A program made the translations under genes and the position numbers. Shown here piece by piece: positions 50,511 to 59,999 of a stretch of 64,000 nt of DNA. The notes below the pieces were generated by a model. It saw only the letters and a list, made by a program, of their open reading frames with translations, ran no database searches and was not told the origin of the DNA. Origin of the DNA: VRUE01 sp963720805 (GTDB lineage: Bacteria; Actinomycetota; Thermoleophilia; Solirubrobacterales; 70-9). The DNA lies in NCBI GenBank assembly GCA_963720805.1, contig CAVRGT010000001.1, positions 62,001 through 126,000 on the forward strand, in the 5' to 3' direction. Within the stretch, counting starts at the first letter, position 1. The number at the start of each line of letters is the position of its first letter.

Positions 50511-51612
50511 GAGACCCCAGAGCGGAGAACCTGGCGAAGATCCTGGTCGGCTACTCGACCAAGGTGAAGGCGGGCGAGGTGGTCTCGATCGACGGCGAGA
50601 TCGGCGCCGAGCCGCTGCTGCGGGCGATCTACGAGGAGGTGCTGAAGGCGGGTGCGCACCCGATCCTCAACGTCGCCCTCGACGGGCTGGCGGCGACCTA
50701 CTTCGAGCACGCCACCGACGAGCAGCTGGACTGGGTCTCGCCGCTGATGGAGTGGACGGTCGACAACGCCGACGTGCGGATCGGCGTCGGCGCCAGCGCC
50801 AACACCCGCGAGCTCTCCGAAGATCCCGCCCGAGCGCCAGACCCGCCGCCAGACCGCGACCGGCCCGGTGCTGAACCGGATGATGGAGCGCAGCGCCGCC
50901 GGCGATTTCCGCTGGTGCTACACGCTCTTCCCGACCAACGCCTACGCGTCGGAGGCCGAGATGAGCCTCGCCGACTACGAGGACTTCTACTTCGGCGCCT
51001 GCCTCGCCGACGACCCGGACCCGCTGACCGCTTGGAAGCGCGCCTCGTCTGAGTGCGAACGCCTGGCCGAGTGGATCGAGGGCCACGAGGAGGTGCGGAT
51101 CACCGCTCCCGGCACCGACATCAAGCTCGGCATCGCCGGCCGCACCTTCATCCCCTGCGTCGGCGATCACAACATGCCCGACGGCGAGTTCTTCACCGGC
51201 CCGGTCGAGGACTCGGTCGAGGGCGAGGTGACCTTCCACCTGCCGGCGGTGATCGCCGGCCGCGAGGTCTCGGGCGTGCGCCTACGTTTTGAGGCCGGCA
51301 AGGTCGTCGACGCCGAGCGCCGAGCGCGGCGAGGAGTTCCTGATCCAGCTGCTCGACACCGACGAGGGCGCCCGCCGACTCGGCGAGCTCGGCATCGGCA
51401 CCAACTACGCGATCGACCGCGGCACGCTCGAGGTCCTGCTCGACGAGAAGATCGGCGGCACCGTCCACATGGCGGTCGGCAAGTCCTACCCCGAGTCCGG
51501 CGGCGTCAACGACTCCGCCGTCCACACCGACCTGGTCTGCGACCTGCGCTAGGGCGGCAAGCTCGAAGTCGACGGCGTCGTGATGCAGCGGGACGGCAAG
51601 TTCGTTGTGTGA
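50507..51612 (+). CDS. M29-family aminopeptidase (AmpS-like), frameshifts and one in-frame stop
   Basis: The N-terminal frame (NLAKILVGYSTKVKAGEVVSIDG, TDEQLDWVSPLMEWTVDNADVRIGVGA) slips near 50823; the next gives MERSAAGDFRWCYTLFPTNAYA, FTGPVEDSVEGEVTFHLPA; a further slip near 51322 gives EEFLIQLLDTDEGARRLGELGIGTNYAI and the metal-site region NDSAVHTDLVCDLR. There TAG (51550) replaces a sense codon and the expected last residues GGKLEVDGVVMQRDGKF follow. The family uses cobalt or zinc to remove N-terminal residues. Confidence 0.8.
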
Positions 51613-51620
51613 TGCTGCTG

Positions 51621-51640
51621 GGAAATCCAGGGATTTCCCT
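51621..51640. terminator. Short inverted repeat after the aminopeptidase gene
   Basis: GGGAAATCC and GGATTTCCC face each other across a 1-3 base centre, 10 bases after the restored stop. It lacks a T-run but is well placed to end the pdx-aminopeptidase transcript. Confidence 0.35.
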
Positions 51641-51689
51641 CTGGTACCGGACCTAAGATCGACGCCCAACCAAAGAAGGAGAATCTGGA

Positions 51690-51839
51690 ATGGCGAAAGA
51701 TGGCGGCAGAACAGGCGACGCTGGCCGTGGCAAAACGCAACAAGACCAAAACCAAGGAGCTCGTCGACCCGATGATGGCAATCGGATAGCGAGCCTTCCT
51801 CATAAAGGCCAAAACCCTCGCCCTCGCCCCAAAAAATAA
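51690..51839 (+). CDS. Possible 49-residue basic small protein
   Basis: An ATG 8 bases after AAGAAGGAGA opens a frame of 49 codons rich in Gly, Arg, Gln and Lys (AKDGGRTGDAGRGKTQQ at the start, PHKGQNPRPRPKK at the end). The strong ribosome-binding site is the main support. Composition suggests disorder or nucleic-acid binding. No relative is recognised. Confidence 0.35.
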   Translation: MAKDGGRTGDAGRGKTQQDQNQGARRPDDGNRIASLPHKGQNPRPRPKK

Positions 51840-51848
51840 GCACTGGCT

Positions 51849-52550
51849 TTGGCGGACGACCAAAATCTCCCGGACGTCTGGCCGTTTGAGGGCAGTTTTG
51901 GTTACAGGTCGGCCATTGAAGGGGCTGGAGCTGTCACCGCGCCGCTGCTGGCGGGCTTTTCGTTCACGCTCTTCGTGCTCCTTCTCCCGACGATAGGGAC
52001 GAAGAAAGAGGTCATATCCACCGCTCAGGGGGTCCGCGTAGAGACGACTTCTCAAGGAATCTCAGTGGCTCCCGAGGTCGCGGTGGGCCTCCTCCTTCTT
52101 GCTGGATTGCTGTTTATCTTCAGCGTTCAAGCTGCGATTTTTCTCCGGCTGCACAATCACCGACCAGCGGATCTATTTGAATGGTTTCCGGAGTATTTCC
52201 CCCGCACTAGGGGCGATGCCCAGCCTCCGGACGCCGCTCTGGAGGAGTGGTCCACGGCTGACTGGCCAGCTTTGCGGATTGGAGAGCAATGGTACGGAGG
52301 TTGGCCTCGTCGCTATCTGTTTGAAGAGGTTCAGCAAGCCAACCGCTGGGCTGCCTGGATGCGTTCCCTCTATCACGCCGGCATTCTTGTCCTGCTCGTT
52401 GGCCTCACGGTGCTTGTTTGGCCCCCCGCGGATCAGGCGACCTGCCTTCGTTGGCTTATCGCTGCGATCGGTGCGGCAGGAGCTTCGGTGGAGGGGACTT
52501 GGATTGCCATCACGGCATTCCAGGGTCTCCGACAACGAGGCTCCGGGTAA
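51849..52550 (+). CDS. Four-helix membrane protein of unknown function, accessory
   Basis: The 233-residue product has four hydrophobic segments, two at about residues 30-50 and 75-100 and two after 170 (SLYHAGILVLLVGLTVLVW and CLRWLIAAIGAAGASVEGTW), with a soluble loop rich in Trp and Pro between (FEWFPEYFPRTRGDAQPPDAAL). TTG start. Codon use is far less GC-rich at third positions than the pdx and ruv genes around it, a sign of transfer. A family A repeat lies 36 bases downstream. Confidence 0.55.
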   Translation: MADDQNLPDVWPFEGSFGYRSAIEGAGAVTAPLLAGFSFTLFVLLLPTIGTKKEVISTAQGVRVETTSQGISVAPEVAVGLLLLAGLLFIFSVQAAIFLRLHNHRPADLFEWFPEYFPRTRGDAQPPDAALEEWSTADWPALRIGEQWYGGWPRRYLFEEVQQANRWAAWMRSLYHAGILVLLVGLTVLVWPPADQATCLRWLIAAIGAAGASVEGTWIAITAFQGLRQRGSG

Positions 52551-52585
52551 GACGATCTCCCGCTTGCTCCAGAGGGTTTGCTCGG

Positions 52586-52628
52586 CCGGTGCGCCTTTTG
52601 CACCTCCTGGGTACATAAGGCGCACCGG
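52586..52628. repeat. Dispersed hairpin repeat, family A copy 4
   Basis: CCGGTGCGCCTTTTGCAC pairs with GTACATAAGGCGCACCGG, same orientation as copy 1, with the conserved mismatch plus one more. It follows the accessory membrane protein gene. Confidence 0.85.
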
Positions 52629-52677
52629 AAGGTCTGGCGGAGGCCGAGGCGCAGTCGCCCGTTCGCGCTACTGGTTT

Positions 52678-53109
52678 GGAATCGGCGAGCCGGCCAACAA
52701 GAAGAACCAGATGGTCATTGTCAGGGCGGCGAGCAGGACCGAGCCCATCAGCACTGCCTCGACCACTGTGGTGCCGCCGGCGTGGGGGGTGGAGTCGCGC
52801 ATGCTCTTAGCCAGGCGGGGCGCATCGGGGCGAGTCGGTTGGTGCCGGTGAGCTGGATGTAGAGGCGGTTGAGGCGGCCGATCAGCCAGGAGACCAGCAG
52901 TACCGAGATGACGATCCGGCGGCGACGACGAAGTAGGGGCCCTGGCTGGGGAACTGGGTGTGGGAGACCTTGGAGCCGATGTAGAGCCAGCCCAGCGGGA
53001 TCGCCGTCCAGATCGAGAGCGCGACGAGCAGCATCGCGACGAAGATCAGGCTCGCGGCCAGTCCCCTGGCCGACTCCCCCGCTGTGGGAGTCGCCGGCCA
53101 TTTCCACAC
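52678..53109 (-). CDS. Small membrane protein upstream of yebC, two frameshifts
   Basis: Read on the minus strand from 53109: AASLIFVAMLLVALSIWTAIPLGWLYIG (helix), SHTQFPSQGPYFVVA, then after a slip near 52920 IVISVLLVSWLIGRLNRLYIQLTGT (helix), and after a slip near 52806 MRDSTPHAGGTTVVEAVLMG with SVLLAALTMTIWFFLLAG (third helix) and a stop at 52678. The pieces make one coherent three-helix protein. Function unknown. Divergent from yebC. Confidence 0.6.
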
Positions 53110-53126
53110 TCATAGAATGCCAGGCT

Positions 53127-53884
53127 ATGTCTGGACACTCGAAGTGGTCTTCGATTAAGCACAAGAAGGGCGCCGCCGACGCCAAGCGCGGCAAGCTCTT
53201 CACCAAGCTGGCCCGCGCGATCACAGTTGCGGCGCGCGACGGCGGGCGCCGACCCCGAGGGCAAACGCAGCCCTGGCGACTGCCGTGCAAAAGGCCCGCG
53301 ACGCCTCGATGCCGAAGGACAACATCCAGCGCGCGATCGACCGCGGCAGCGGGGATCGGCACCGACGCCGACGCGATCGAGCAGGTCCTCTTCGAGGGCT
53401 ACGGCCCGGGCGGGGCGGCGATCCTGGTCGAGGCGCTGACCGACAACCGCAACCGCACCAGCGCCGACGTCCGCCACGCCTTCACCAAGCATCACGGCAA
53501 CCTCGGCGAGCCCGGCTCGGTCGCCTGGATCTTCGAGAAACGCGGCGTCATCGTCGTCGACGGCGGCCGCTACGGCGAGGACGACCTGATCGTCGCGATC
53601 GACGCCGGCGCCGAGGACGTGCGCGAGGACGGCGATCAGCTGCGCGTGATCTGTGAGCCCGGCGACCTCGCCGCAGTGCGCGAGGCGCTGGAGGGCGCCG
53701 GGGTCGAGATCGAAGTCCGCCGACGTGACGATGGAGCCGAAGAACACGGTCGAGGTCAAGGGCACCGACGCCGAATGGCTGCTCGAAACTGGTCGACACC
53801 CTCGAGGACCACGACGACGTCAACGAGGTCCACGCCAACTTCGACGTGCCGGCGGAGGTCATCGAAAAGTTCGCGGCTGCCTAG
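53127..53884 (+). CDS. YebC/PmpR-family regulator, about four frameshifts
   Basis: YebC proteins act in transcription control and as ribosome rescue/translation factors for proline-rich stretches. Pieces: SGHSKWSSIKHKKGAADAKRGKLFTKLARAITVAARDGG; DPEGNAALATAVQKARDASMPKDNIQRAIDRGSG; TDADAIEQVLFEGYGPGGAAILVEALTDNRNRT and FTKHHGNLGEPGSVAWIFEKRG; SADVTMEPKNTVEV; LVDTLEDHDDVNEVHANFDVP. They form a complete YebC if slips near 53245, 53355, 53722 and 53788 are corrected. It sits before ruvC, the usual place. Confidence 0.9.
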
Positions 53885-53893
53885 CGAGTCGAC

Positions 53894-53961
53894 GGGCGTC
53901 GGGATCGGGGTCCCGGGGCCGGCTTCGCCGGGAGTTCCCCGAGACCCCGATCCCGACGCCC
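53894..53961. repeat. Perfect 19-bp inverted repeat between yebC and ruvC
   Basis: Bases 53894-53912 and 53943-53961 are exact reverse complements (GGGCGTCGGGATCGGGGTC on the left arm). The space holds a smaller CCGGC-TTC-GCCGG hairpin, so a branched structure is possible. It starts 9 bases after the yebC stop. Confidence 0.75.
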
Positions 53962-54006
53962 ATGCGATCCGGAAGGCATCCGGAGCTAGTCCCAGAATCA
54001 CTTCCC

Positions 54007-54539
54007 ATGCAAGTCGTGATGGGAATCGACCCGGGCGTGGCGAATCTGGGCTTCGGCGTGGTGCGGATCGAGGGCAGCCGCATGGTTGCGCTCGACGGCG
54101 GAGTGGTCGAGACCTCGTCCGACGCGCCGATGGAGCAGCGCTTGGAGCGGATTCACGGCGCGCTGGCGGAGCTGATCGAGTGGCACCAGCCGGCGGCGGT
54201 GGCGCTCGAGGACCTTTATTTCGGCAAGAACGTGCGCTCGGCGATGGCCGTCGGTCGGGCCAGCGGCGGCGGCGATGCTGGCCGCCGGCGCAGCGCGGGG
54301 TGCGTTGCTTCACCTACACGCCGCAGGCGATCAAGAAGGCGGTTTGCGGCTCCGGCGCCGCCGGCAAGGAGCAGGTGCAGCGGATGGTCGGCACCCTGCT
54401 CGGCCTGCCCGAGCCGCCGACGCCCGACCACGCCGCCGACGCGCTCGCGGTGGCGATCTGCCACGGCGGCGCCACCGGGCGCGAAGCGGCGACCCTGGCA
54501 GCCGAAGAAACCGCTTCGCAGAGGATGGTCACCGGATGA
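54007..54539 (+). CDS. ruvC: Holliday junction resolvase RuvC, frameshifted
   Basis: RuvC cuts Holliday junctions. The N-terminal frame gives VVMGIDPGVANLGFGVV (first catalytic Asp) and AVALEDLYFGKNVRSAMAVG (second acidic residue). Two slips near 54266 and 54290 are needed to reach RGVRCFTYTPQAIKKAVCGSGAAGKEQVQRMV and PDHAADALAVAICHG (final Asp/His cluster). Restored length about 177 residues. Its stop overlaps the ruvA start. Confidence 0.92.
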
Positions 54540-55132
54540 TCGCCGCGGTGCGCGGCGAGGTGATGGTGCGACGCGCCGACCACGTCGTCGTCGACGCCGG
54601 CGGCGTCGGCTACCGGCTCGCCGTCTCCTCCGAGACCTTGAAGGCGGTGCCGGCGACGGGCCGCGAGGTCTTCCTCCACGCCGAGCTGATCTCGCGCGAG
54701 GACTCGCTGGCCCTCTTCGGCTTTGCCTCCGAGGAGGAGCGCGATCTCTTCGGCGAGCTGATCTCGGTCAGCGGCATCGGCCCCAAGGTGGCGATCGCGG
54801 CGCTCTCGGGCGGCGCCGACGCGCGAGCTGCTGCGGGCGATCGCCGCCGGCGACGCCAAGCGCTTTCAGGCGGTCCCGGGGATCGGCAAGCGGACCTCGG
54901 AGCGGATCATCGTCGAGCTGCGCGAGAAGGTTGCGGGCGAGCTCGAGGACGAGGTCGCCGGCCGGCCGCGGACGGCGGCGAGCCCGCGCGCCTCGCTCGC
55001 GAGGCCTCGTCAACCTCGGCTACGCGCCGCTGGAGGCCGAGCAGCTGCTCGAAGGAATCGACGGCGAGGACGCCGAGCAACTGCTCGCCGCCGCCCTGCG
55101 CAAAGCCGGCACCTCGCGGAGCAAGGCGATGA
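54536..55132 (+). CDS. ruvA: Holliday junction DNA helicase subunit RuvA, frameshifted
   Basis: RuvA binds the junction and targets RuvB. The frame gives IAAVRGEVMVRRADHVVVDAGGVGYRLAVS (OB fold) and LFGELISVSGIGPKVAIAALSG (first helix-hairpin-helix). After a slip near 54828, RELLRAIAAGDAKRFQAVPGIGKRTSERIIVELREK gives the second hairpin. Another slip near 54995 gives LVNLGYAPLEAEQLLEG, the C-terminal RuvB-binding domain. The end is uncertain; TGA at 55130 overlapping the ruvB start is most likely. Confidence 0.9.
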   Translation: MIAAVRGEVMVRRADHVVVDAGGVGYRLAVSSETLKAVPATGREVFLHAELISREDSLALFGFASEEERDLFGELISVSGIGPKVAIAALSGGADARAAAGDRRRRRQALSGGPGDRQADLGADHRRAAREGCGRARGRGRRPAADGGEPARLAREASSTSATRRWRPSSCSKESTARTPSNCSPPPCAKPAPRGARR

Positions 55133-56217
55133 GCGACCGAGATTCGGACCCAACGGGGATCGACGGCCCGTCCCGCCCGGCGACGAGCCGATCCGTCGAG
55201 CCGACGTCCGCGTGCACGACGCCCGCGCCGACGTCCCCGACGAGGACCTCGACCGCTCGCTGCGGCCGCGCGACCCTGGCCGACTTCGTCAACCAGGAGC
55301 AGGTCACCGAGCAGCTGGCGATCTTCATCGAGGCGGCACGCGGGCGCGGCGAGCCGCTCGACCACGTGCTGCTCGCCGGCCCGCCCGGCCTCGGCAAGAC
55401 CTCACTCGCCCACATCGTCGCCGAGGAGATGGGCGTGCCGCTGGTGCAGACCGCCGGCCCGGCGCTGGAGCGCAAGGCCGACGTCGCCTCCTTCCTCACC
55501 GCGCTGGAGCCCGGCAGCGTCTTCTTCGTCGATGAGATCCACCGGCTCGGGCGGGCGGTCGAGGAGACGCTCTACCCGGCGATGGAGGATGGCGAGCTGC
55601 CGGTCGTGCTCGGCCAGGGCGCCGGCGCCCGCACGGTCACCCTGCCGCTGCCGCCCTTCACCCTGATCGGCGCCACCACTCGCTCCGGCCTGCTGACGAC
55701 GCCGCTGCGCGACCGCTTCGGCCTCTCGCACCGGCTCGAGCACTACGCGCCCGAGCACCTCGCCCAGATCATCGTCCGCTCCGCCGGCATCCTCGGGGTC
55801 GAGATCGATCCCCAGGGCGCCGAGACGATCGCCGAGCGCTCCCGCGGCACGCCGCGCGTCGCCAACCGGTTGCTCAAGCGGGTGCGCGACTTCGCCCAGG
55901 TCAAAGAGCTGGGGACGATCGACGGCGCCGTCGCCGACGCCGCCTTGGCGATGCTCGAGGTCGACGCCGGCGGGCTCGACCGCAGCGACCGCGCCCTGCT
56001 CGACGTCGTCGCGAGCAAGTTCTCCGGCGGCCCGGTCGGGCTCTCGACCCTCGCCGTTGCGATCGGCGAGGAGGCCGACACGATCGAGGACGTGCTCGAG
56101 CCGTACCTGCTCCAACAGGGCCTTCTGAAGCGCACTCCACGCGGTCGGGTGATCACCCCGCGGGCCTACGAGCACCTCGGCCTGCCGGTCCCCGAAGGCG
56201 CGAGCAGCCTCTTCTGA
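55129..56217 (+). CDS. ruvB: Holliday junction branch-migration ATPase RuvB, two indels near the start
   Basis: RuvB drives branch migration with RuvA. Two slips near 55178 and 55272 affect only the N-terminal 50 residues (DEPIRRADVRVHDARADVPDEDLDRSLRPR in one frame). From TLADFVNQEQVTEQL onward the frame is intact: Walker A GPPGLGKTSLA, Walker B FVDEIHRL, sensor 1 GATTRSGLLT, arginine finger in PLRDRFG, sensor 2 in RGTPRVANRLLKR, and the winged-helix end YLLQQGLLKRTPRGR. Confidence 0.95.
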   Translation: MSDRDSDPTGIDGPSRPATSRSVEPTSACTTPAPTSPTRTSTARCGRATLADFVNQEQVTEQLAIFIEAARGRGEPLDHVLLAGPPGLGKTSLAHIVAEEMGVPLVQTAGPALERKADVASFLTALEPGSVFFVDEIHRLGRAVEETLYPAMEDGELPVVLGQGAGARTVTLPLPPFTLIGATTRSGLLTTPLRDRFGLSHRLEHYAPEHLAQIIVRSAGILGVEIDPQGAETIAERSRGTPRVANRLLKRVRDFAQVKELGTIDGAVADAALAMLEVDAGGLDRSDRALLDVVASKFSGGPVGLSTLAVAIGEEADTIEDVLEPYLLQQGLLKRTPRGRVITPRAYEHLGLPVPEGASSLF

Positions 56218-56235
56218 CGTAACCGTGCCGTTGGG

Positions 56236-56724
56236 ATGCCGTTCTTCATCTGCCCCAACTGCGGCCACAGGGAGGTCAGCGCGGATCGAACCGCGGGCTT
56301 CAGCGCGCGCCCGAAGGGCTGCTCCAAATGCGGTTTCGGCTTCGTCTTCGAGTTGCTCGACGACTACTACCCGGCGCCGAACGCCGCCTTCTTCGTCTGC
56401 GACCAGCAGGCGCGCGTGATCGACGCCGGCCGCGGCAGCTTCGAGCTGACCGGGCTGACCGACGAGGACGTGATCGGGCGCCCGGTGCAGGAGGTCCTCG
56501 GGCTCGAATGGCGGGCCGAGGCGAGTGGCGAGGAACCGCGCGAAGGCAACGGCGGCGGCAGCGCCGACCCGATCGCGACCTCGCTCGAGTGGGGCGTGCG
56601 CTCGCTCGGCAAACGCGTCTCGGTCAACGCCGAGGGCGATCTTCCGGCGGAGGCGGTTGCCGACGTCTTCCCCGCCTATGACGACGATGGAGGACTGCTG
56701 ATCGTCCTCACCCCGGAGGGTTGA
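56236..56724 (+). CDS. Zinc-ribbon plus PAS-like domain protein
   Basis: The 162-residue product begins FFICPNCGHREVSAD and has a second pair in KGCSKCGFGF, a four-cysteine zinc ribbon in the first 35 residues. The remainder (FELLDDYYPAPNAAFFVCDQQARVIDAGRGSFELTGLTDEDVIGRPVQEVL) is a PAS fold. It could sense a small ligand or redox state. No output domain is attached. It lies between ruvB and secDF in the same direction, 18 bases after ruvB. Confidence 0.75.
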   Translation: MPFFICPNCGHREVSADRTAGFSARPKGCSKCGFGFVFELLDDYYPAPNAAFFVCDQQARVIDAGRGSFELTGLTDEDVIGRPVQEVLGLEWRAEASGEEPREGNGGGSADPIATSLEWGVRSLGKRVSVNAEGDLPAEAVADVFPAYDDDGGLLIVLTPEG

Positions 56725-56731
56725 GGCCGGC

Positions 56732-59667
56732 ATGGGCAAAAAACGTCGCAACCTCTTCGTCCTGCTCTTTGTCTTTGGCCTGATCCTCGTCTCGGCCCTC
56801 GTCATCGCCAACAAGCCGACGAAGCTGGGCCTCGACCTGAAGGGCGGCGTGCAGCTGGTGCTGCAGGGCCGGCCGACGCCGCAGCAGCCGACCCTCGACA
56901 ACGGCTCGATGGAAAAGGCGGTCGACATCATCCGCTCGGGCTGCGATCAGCTGGGCGTCTCGGAGATCGAAGTGGCGCGGGTCGGCAGCGATCAGATCCA
57001 GGTCGGAATCCCGGGCGCGACCAGCGTCGGCAGGGCGACCGAATGCGCGACCAAGCCGCCCGACTCTTCTTCTTCGACTGGGAAAAGAACCTGATCGGGC
57101 GCGAGTTCATCATCGGCGGCCATCCCGGCAGGGAACCGCCGAAAGGCCCGCTTGCCGAAGCGACAAAGGAATGGCAGGAAGCCGGTCGCCTGCCAACCAA
57201 GAAAGAAAACCAGCAGCTGATCGTCGCCGGTGCCTTCCCGACCGAGTACGCCGCGGTGAAACTGGCCGCCGAACAGGAGCCGAAACCGGACTGCCCGAAT
57301 TGCAGCTCCTCGGCCACCTACTACCTGTTCGCGAAGGACAAAGACCACAAACTGATCGCCGGACCCGAGTACACCGAAGAAGACCTCTACGTCTCGCCCA
57401 GCGGCAAGAAACGCGCGGTCGGCTCGGGCAAGGTGGTCAAGGTCCCGCAGGGCACGATCGTGGTCTCCGAAAAGCCCAACGACAGCAAGGGCCAGGTGCT
57501 CGAAAACGCCGAGCCGGGCTGGTTCGCGCTGAAGGACAACCCAGCCCTCTCCGGCACCGAAATCACCAGCCCGAAGCAGGAAACCGACGAAAGCGGCGCC
57601 CCCAACGTCACCTTCAAATTCACCGACAGTGGCCGCCAGAACTTCCAGGAAGTAACCCGTCAGATCGCCCAGCGCGGCGCCGCCTCGGCGATCGGGCCGA
57701 GCAGCGAAGAACTGGCTGAACAGACCTCCGGCCGCTTCGCTGTCGTCCTCGACAACGAAGTCAAGACGCGGCCGCTGATCAACTTCGCCGTGAACCCGGA
57801 CGGAATCGACGGTCGCACCGGAGCCCAGATCTCCGGCGGCTTCAGCAGTATCGAAGACGCCCAGGACTTGGCCAGCTTCCTGCAGCGCGGCGCCCTGCCG
57901 ATCAACCTCAACCTGATCAGCCAGTCGCAGGTCTCGGCGACGCTGGGCTCCGAAGCGCTGCACGACGGCATCAGGGCGGGCCTGATCGGCCTCATCCTCA
58001 CCGTGCTCTTCCTGCTGATCTTCTACCGCTTCCTCGGCCTGGTCGCGGTCAGTGCCCTCGCGGCCTACGGGGTGATCTTCTTCGCCTTGGTCAAACTGAT
58101 CCCGATCACCCTCACCCTGCCGGGGATCGCGGGCCTGGTGCTGACGATCGGCGTCACCGCTGACGCCAACATCGTCATCTTCGAGCGAATAAAGGAGGAG
58201 GTGCGGGCCGGGCGCTCGATGTCGAACGCGATCTCAGCCGGCTACCGGCGCGGAATCGCGACGATCATCGACGCCAACGTCGTCACCCTGCTCACCGCCT
58301 TCGTCCTCTTCGTCCTCGCCACGGCCGGGGTCAAGGGCTTCGCCTTCGTCCTCGGCGTCGGCACGATCGTCTCGCTGCTGACCGCCGTCGTCTTCACCCA
58401 GGCCCTGCTCGGCGCGATGAGCCGGACGCGATTGCTGCGCTCGCCGGCGGCATTGGGAGCGACCAAAGAGGGGATTCGCTGGCACTTCGACTTCATGGGC
58501 GCCAGCCGCTGGTTCTTCACGGTCTCGGGGGTCATCCTGCTGGTCGGCGCGCTCGCCCTGGCGACGAAGCAGCTCAACCTCGGCATCGACTTCAAGTCGG
58601 GCACTCGGGTCGAAGTCGCGCTGGTCAAGCCGACCGACGAGGAATCGGTGCGCGACACGCTCGACAGCAGCGGAATCTCCGGCGGCGAGGTGCAGAAGAC
58701 GACCAACCCCGGCCTCGGCGACAACGCCTACCTGATCCAGTCCAAGACGCTTGAACCGAGCCAGATCAACAAGCTTCAGAAGCAGTTGGAAAAGGAATAC
58801 GGGATCGCCTCCAACGGCTTCAACAGCACCAGCGTCGGCCCCACTTTCGGCACCACCGTGGCCAACAGCGCCCGCAACGCGCTGATCTTCTCGCTGCTGA
58901 TCATCTGCGCCTACATCGCCTTCCGCTTCGACCCGAAATTCGCCGTGCCGGTGCTGATCGCGATCTTCCACGACATCCTGATCACGGCGGGCATCTACTC
59001 GTTGACCGGAAGGGAAGTGACGAGCGGGACGGTCGCCGCCTTCCTCACCATCCTTGGTTACTCGCTCTACGACACGATCATCGTCTTCGACCGAATACGC
59101 GAGAACATGCCGCGCATGCCGCGGGCCGCGTTCTCGCAGATCGTCAACCGCTCGATGAGCGAGGTGCTGACCCGCTCGCTGGCGACCAGCTTCACCACCC
59201 TGCTCTCGGTCGGTGCGCTGCTGATCTTCGGCGGCACCACGCTGCAGGACTTCGCCTTCGCGATGATGGTCGGGATCGTCTCCGGTACCTACTCGTCGAT
59301 CTTCATCGCCTCGCCGGTGCTGACCGCCTGGAAGGAACGCGAGCCGGGCTTCATCCGCCGCCGCGAGCGGATCGTGGCGATCGACGGCACGGTGCCGGCG
59401 TTTGCCGAAGAGGGCGACCTGGCGATGCTCGCCGACGATGGCGAGACCGATGTCGAGATCGAGGAGGACGTCGCTGCGCAGCGCCAGGCCCAGCCCAAGG
59501 CAGGAGCGGTCGCCACCGCCGAGCCGCCGGTCGAAGGCGACGGCGCCAAGCAGTCCAGCAACGGCGAGCCGCCCGCCGTCGATCCCGCCGATGCCGCCCG
59601 CCGCGAGCGCGATGAGAAGCGCCGCGCCCGCCGCGCCCAGCGCCGCAAACACGGAAGGAAGCGGTAG
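56732..59667 (+). CDS. secDF: Fused protein-export membrane protein SecDF, one frameshift
   Basis: SecD and SecF use the proton gradient to help SecYEG move preproteins. The N-terminus has a membrane helix and LGLDLKGGVQLVLQ (SecD motif). A slip near 57040 joins it to LFFFDWEKN. Then FAVVLDNEVKTRPLINFAV, the six-helix RND core with NIVIFERIKEEVRAGRS, and without a stop the SecF part: LNLGIDFKSGTRVEV and YDTIIVFDRIRENM. The product of about 978 residues is one chain, unlike the separate secD and secF of many Actinobacteria. The C-terminal 120 residues are acidic, then Arg/Lys-rich. The large periplasmic head is Glu/Lys-rich. Confidence 0.93.
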
Positions 59668-59672
59668 ATCTG

Positions 59673-59939
59673 ATGGCCTTGCTCGTCTACTTCATGATGG
59701 GGATTGCCCTTTGGCACTTCACGGTCTTCCTGCCCGAGCGCTTCTGGCAGGGCATCGTCGGCGCCTTCCTCGGCGCAACGCTCGGGGCGGTCATCTTCGG
59801 CCTCATCATCGAGGTCATCAGCGGCAAAGGCCTGGGCGAGACGGACATCACCACGGCGCTGGAGGCGATCCCCGGCGTGGTGCTCGGCCTCGCGATCGTC
59901 TGGGCGATCGGCGTCCGGCAGGAACGACTCGCTGAGTAG
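59673..59939 (+). CDS. Small three-helix membrane protein
   Basis: The 88-residue product is almost all hydrophobic: ALLVYFMMGIALWHFTVFLP, FLGATLGAVIFGLIIEVIS and AIPGVVLGLAIVWAIGV. It begins 5 bases after the secDF stop, so it should be co-transcribed and may relate to membrane export, but no family function is known to me. Confidence 0.65.
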   Translation: MALLVYFMMGIALWHFTVFLPERFWQGIVGAFLGATLGAVIFGLIIEVISGKGLGETDITTALEAIPGVVLGLAIVWAIGVRQERLAE

Positions 59940-59999
59940 GCCCAAATCGGGAGCTTTTAGTCACGCGGTTCCGTCGGGGTCGGTGCCTAGCGTGGGGGA

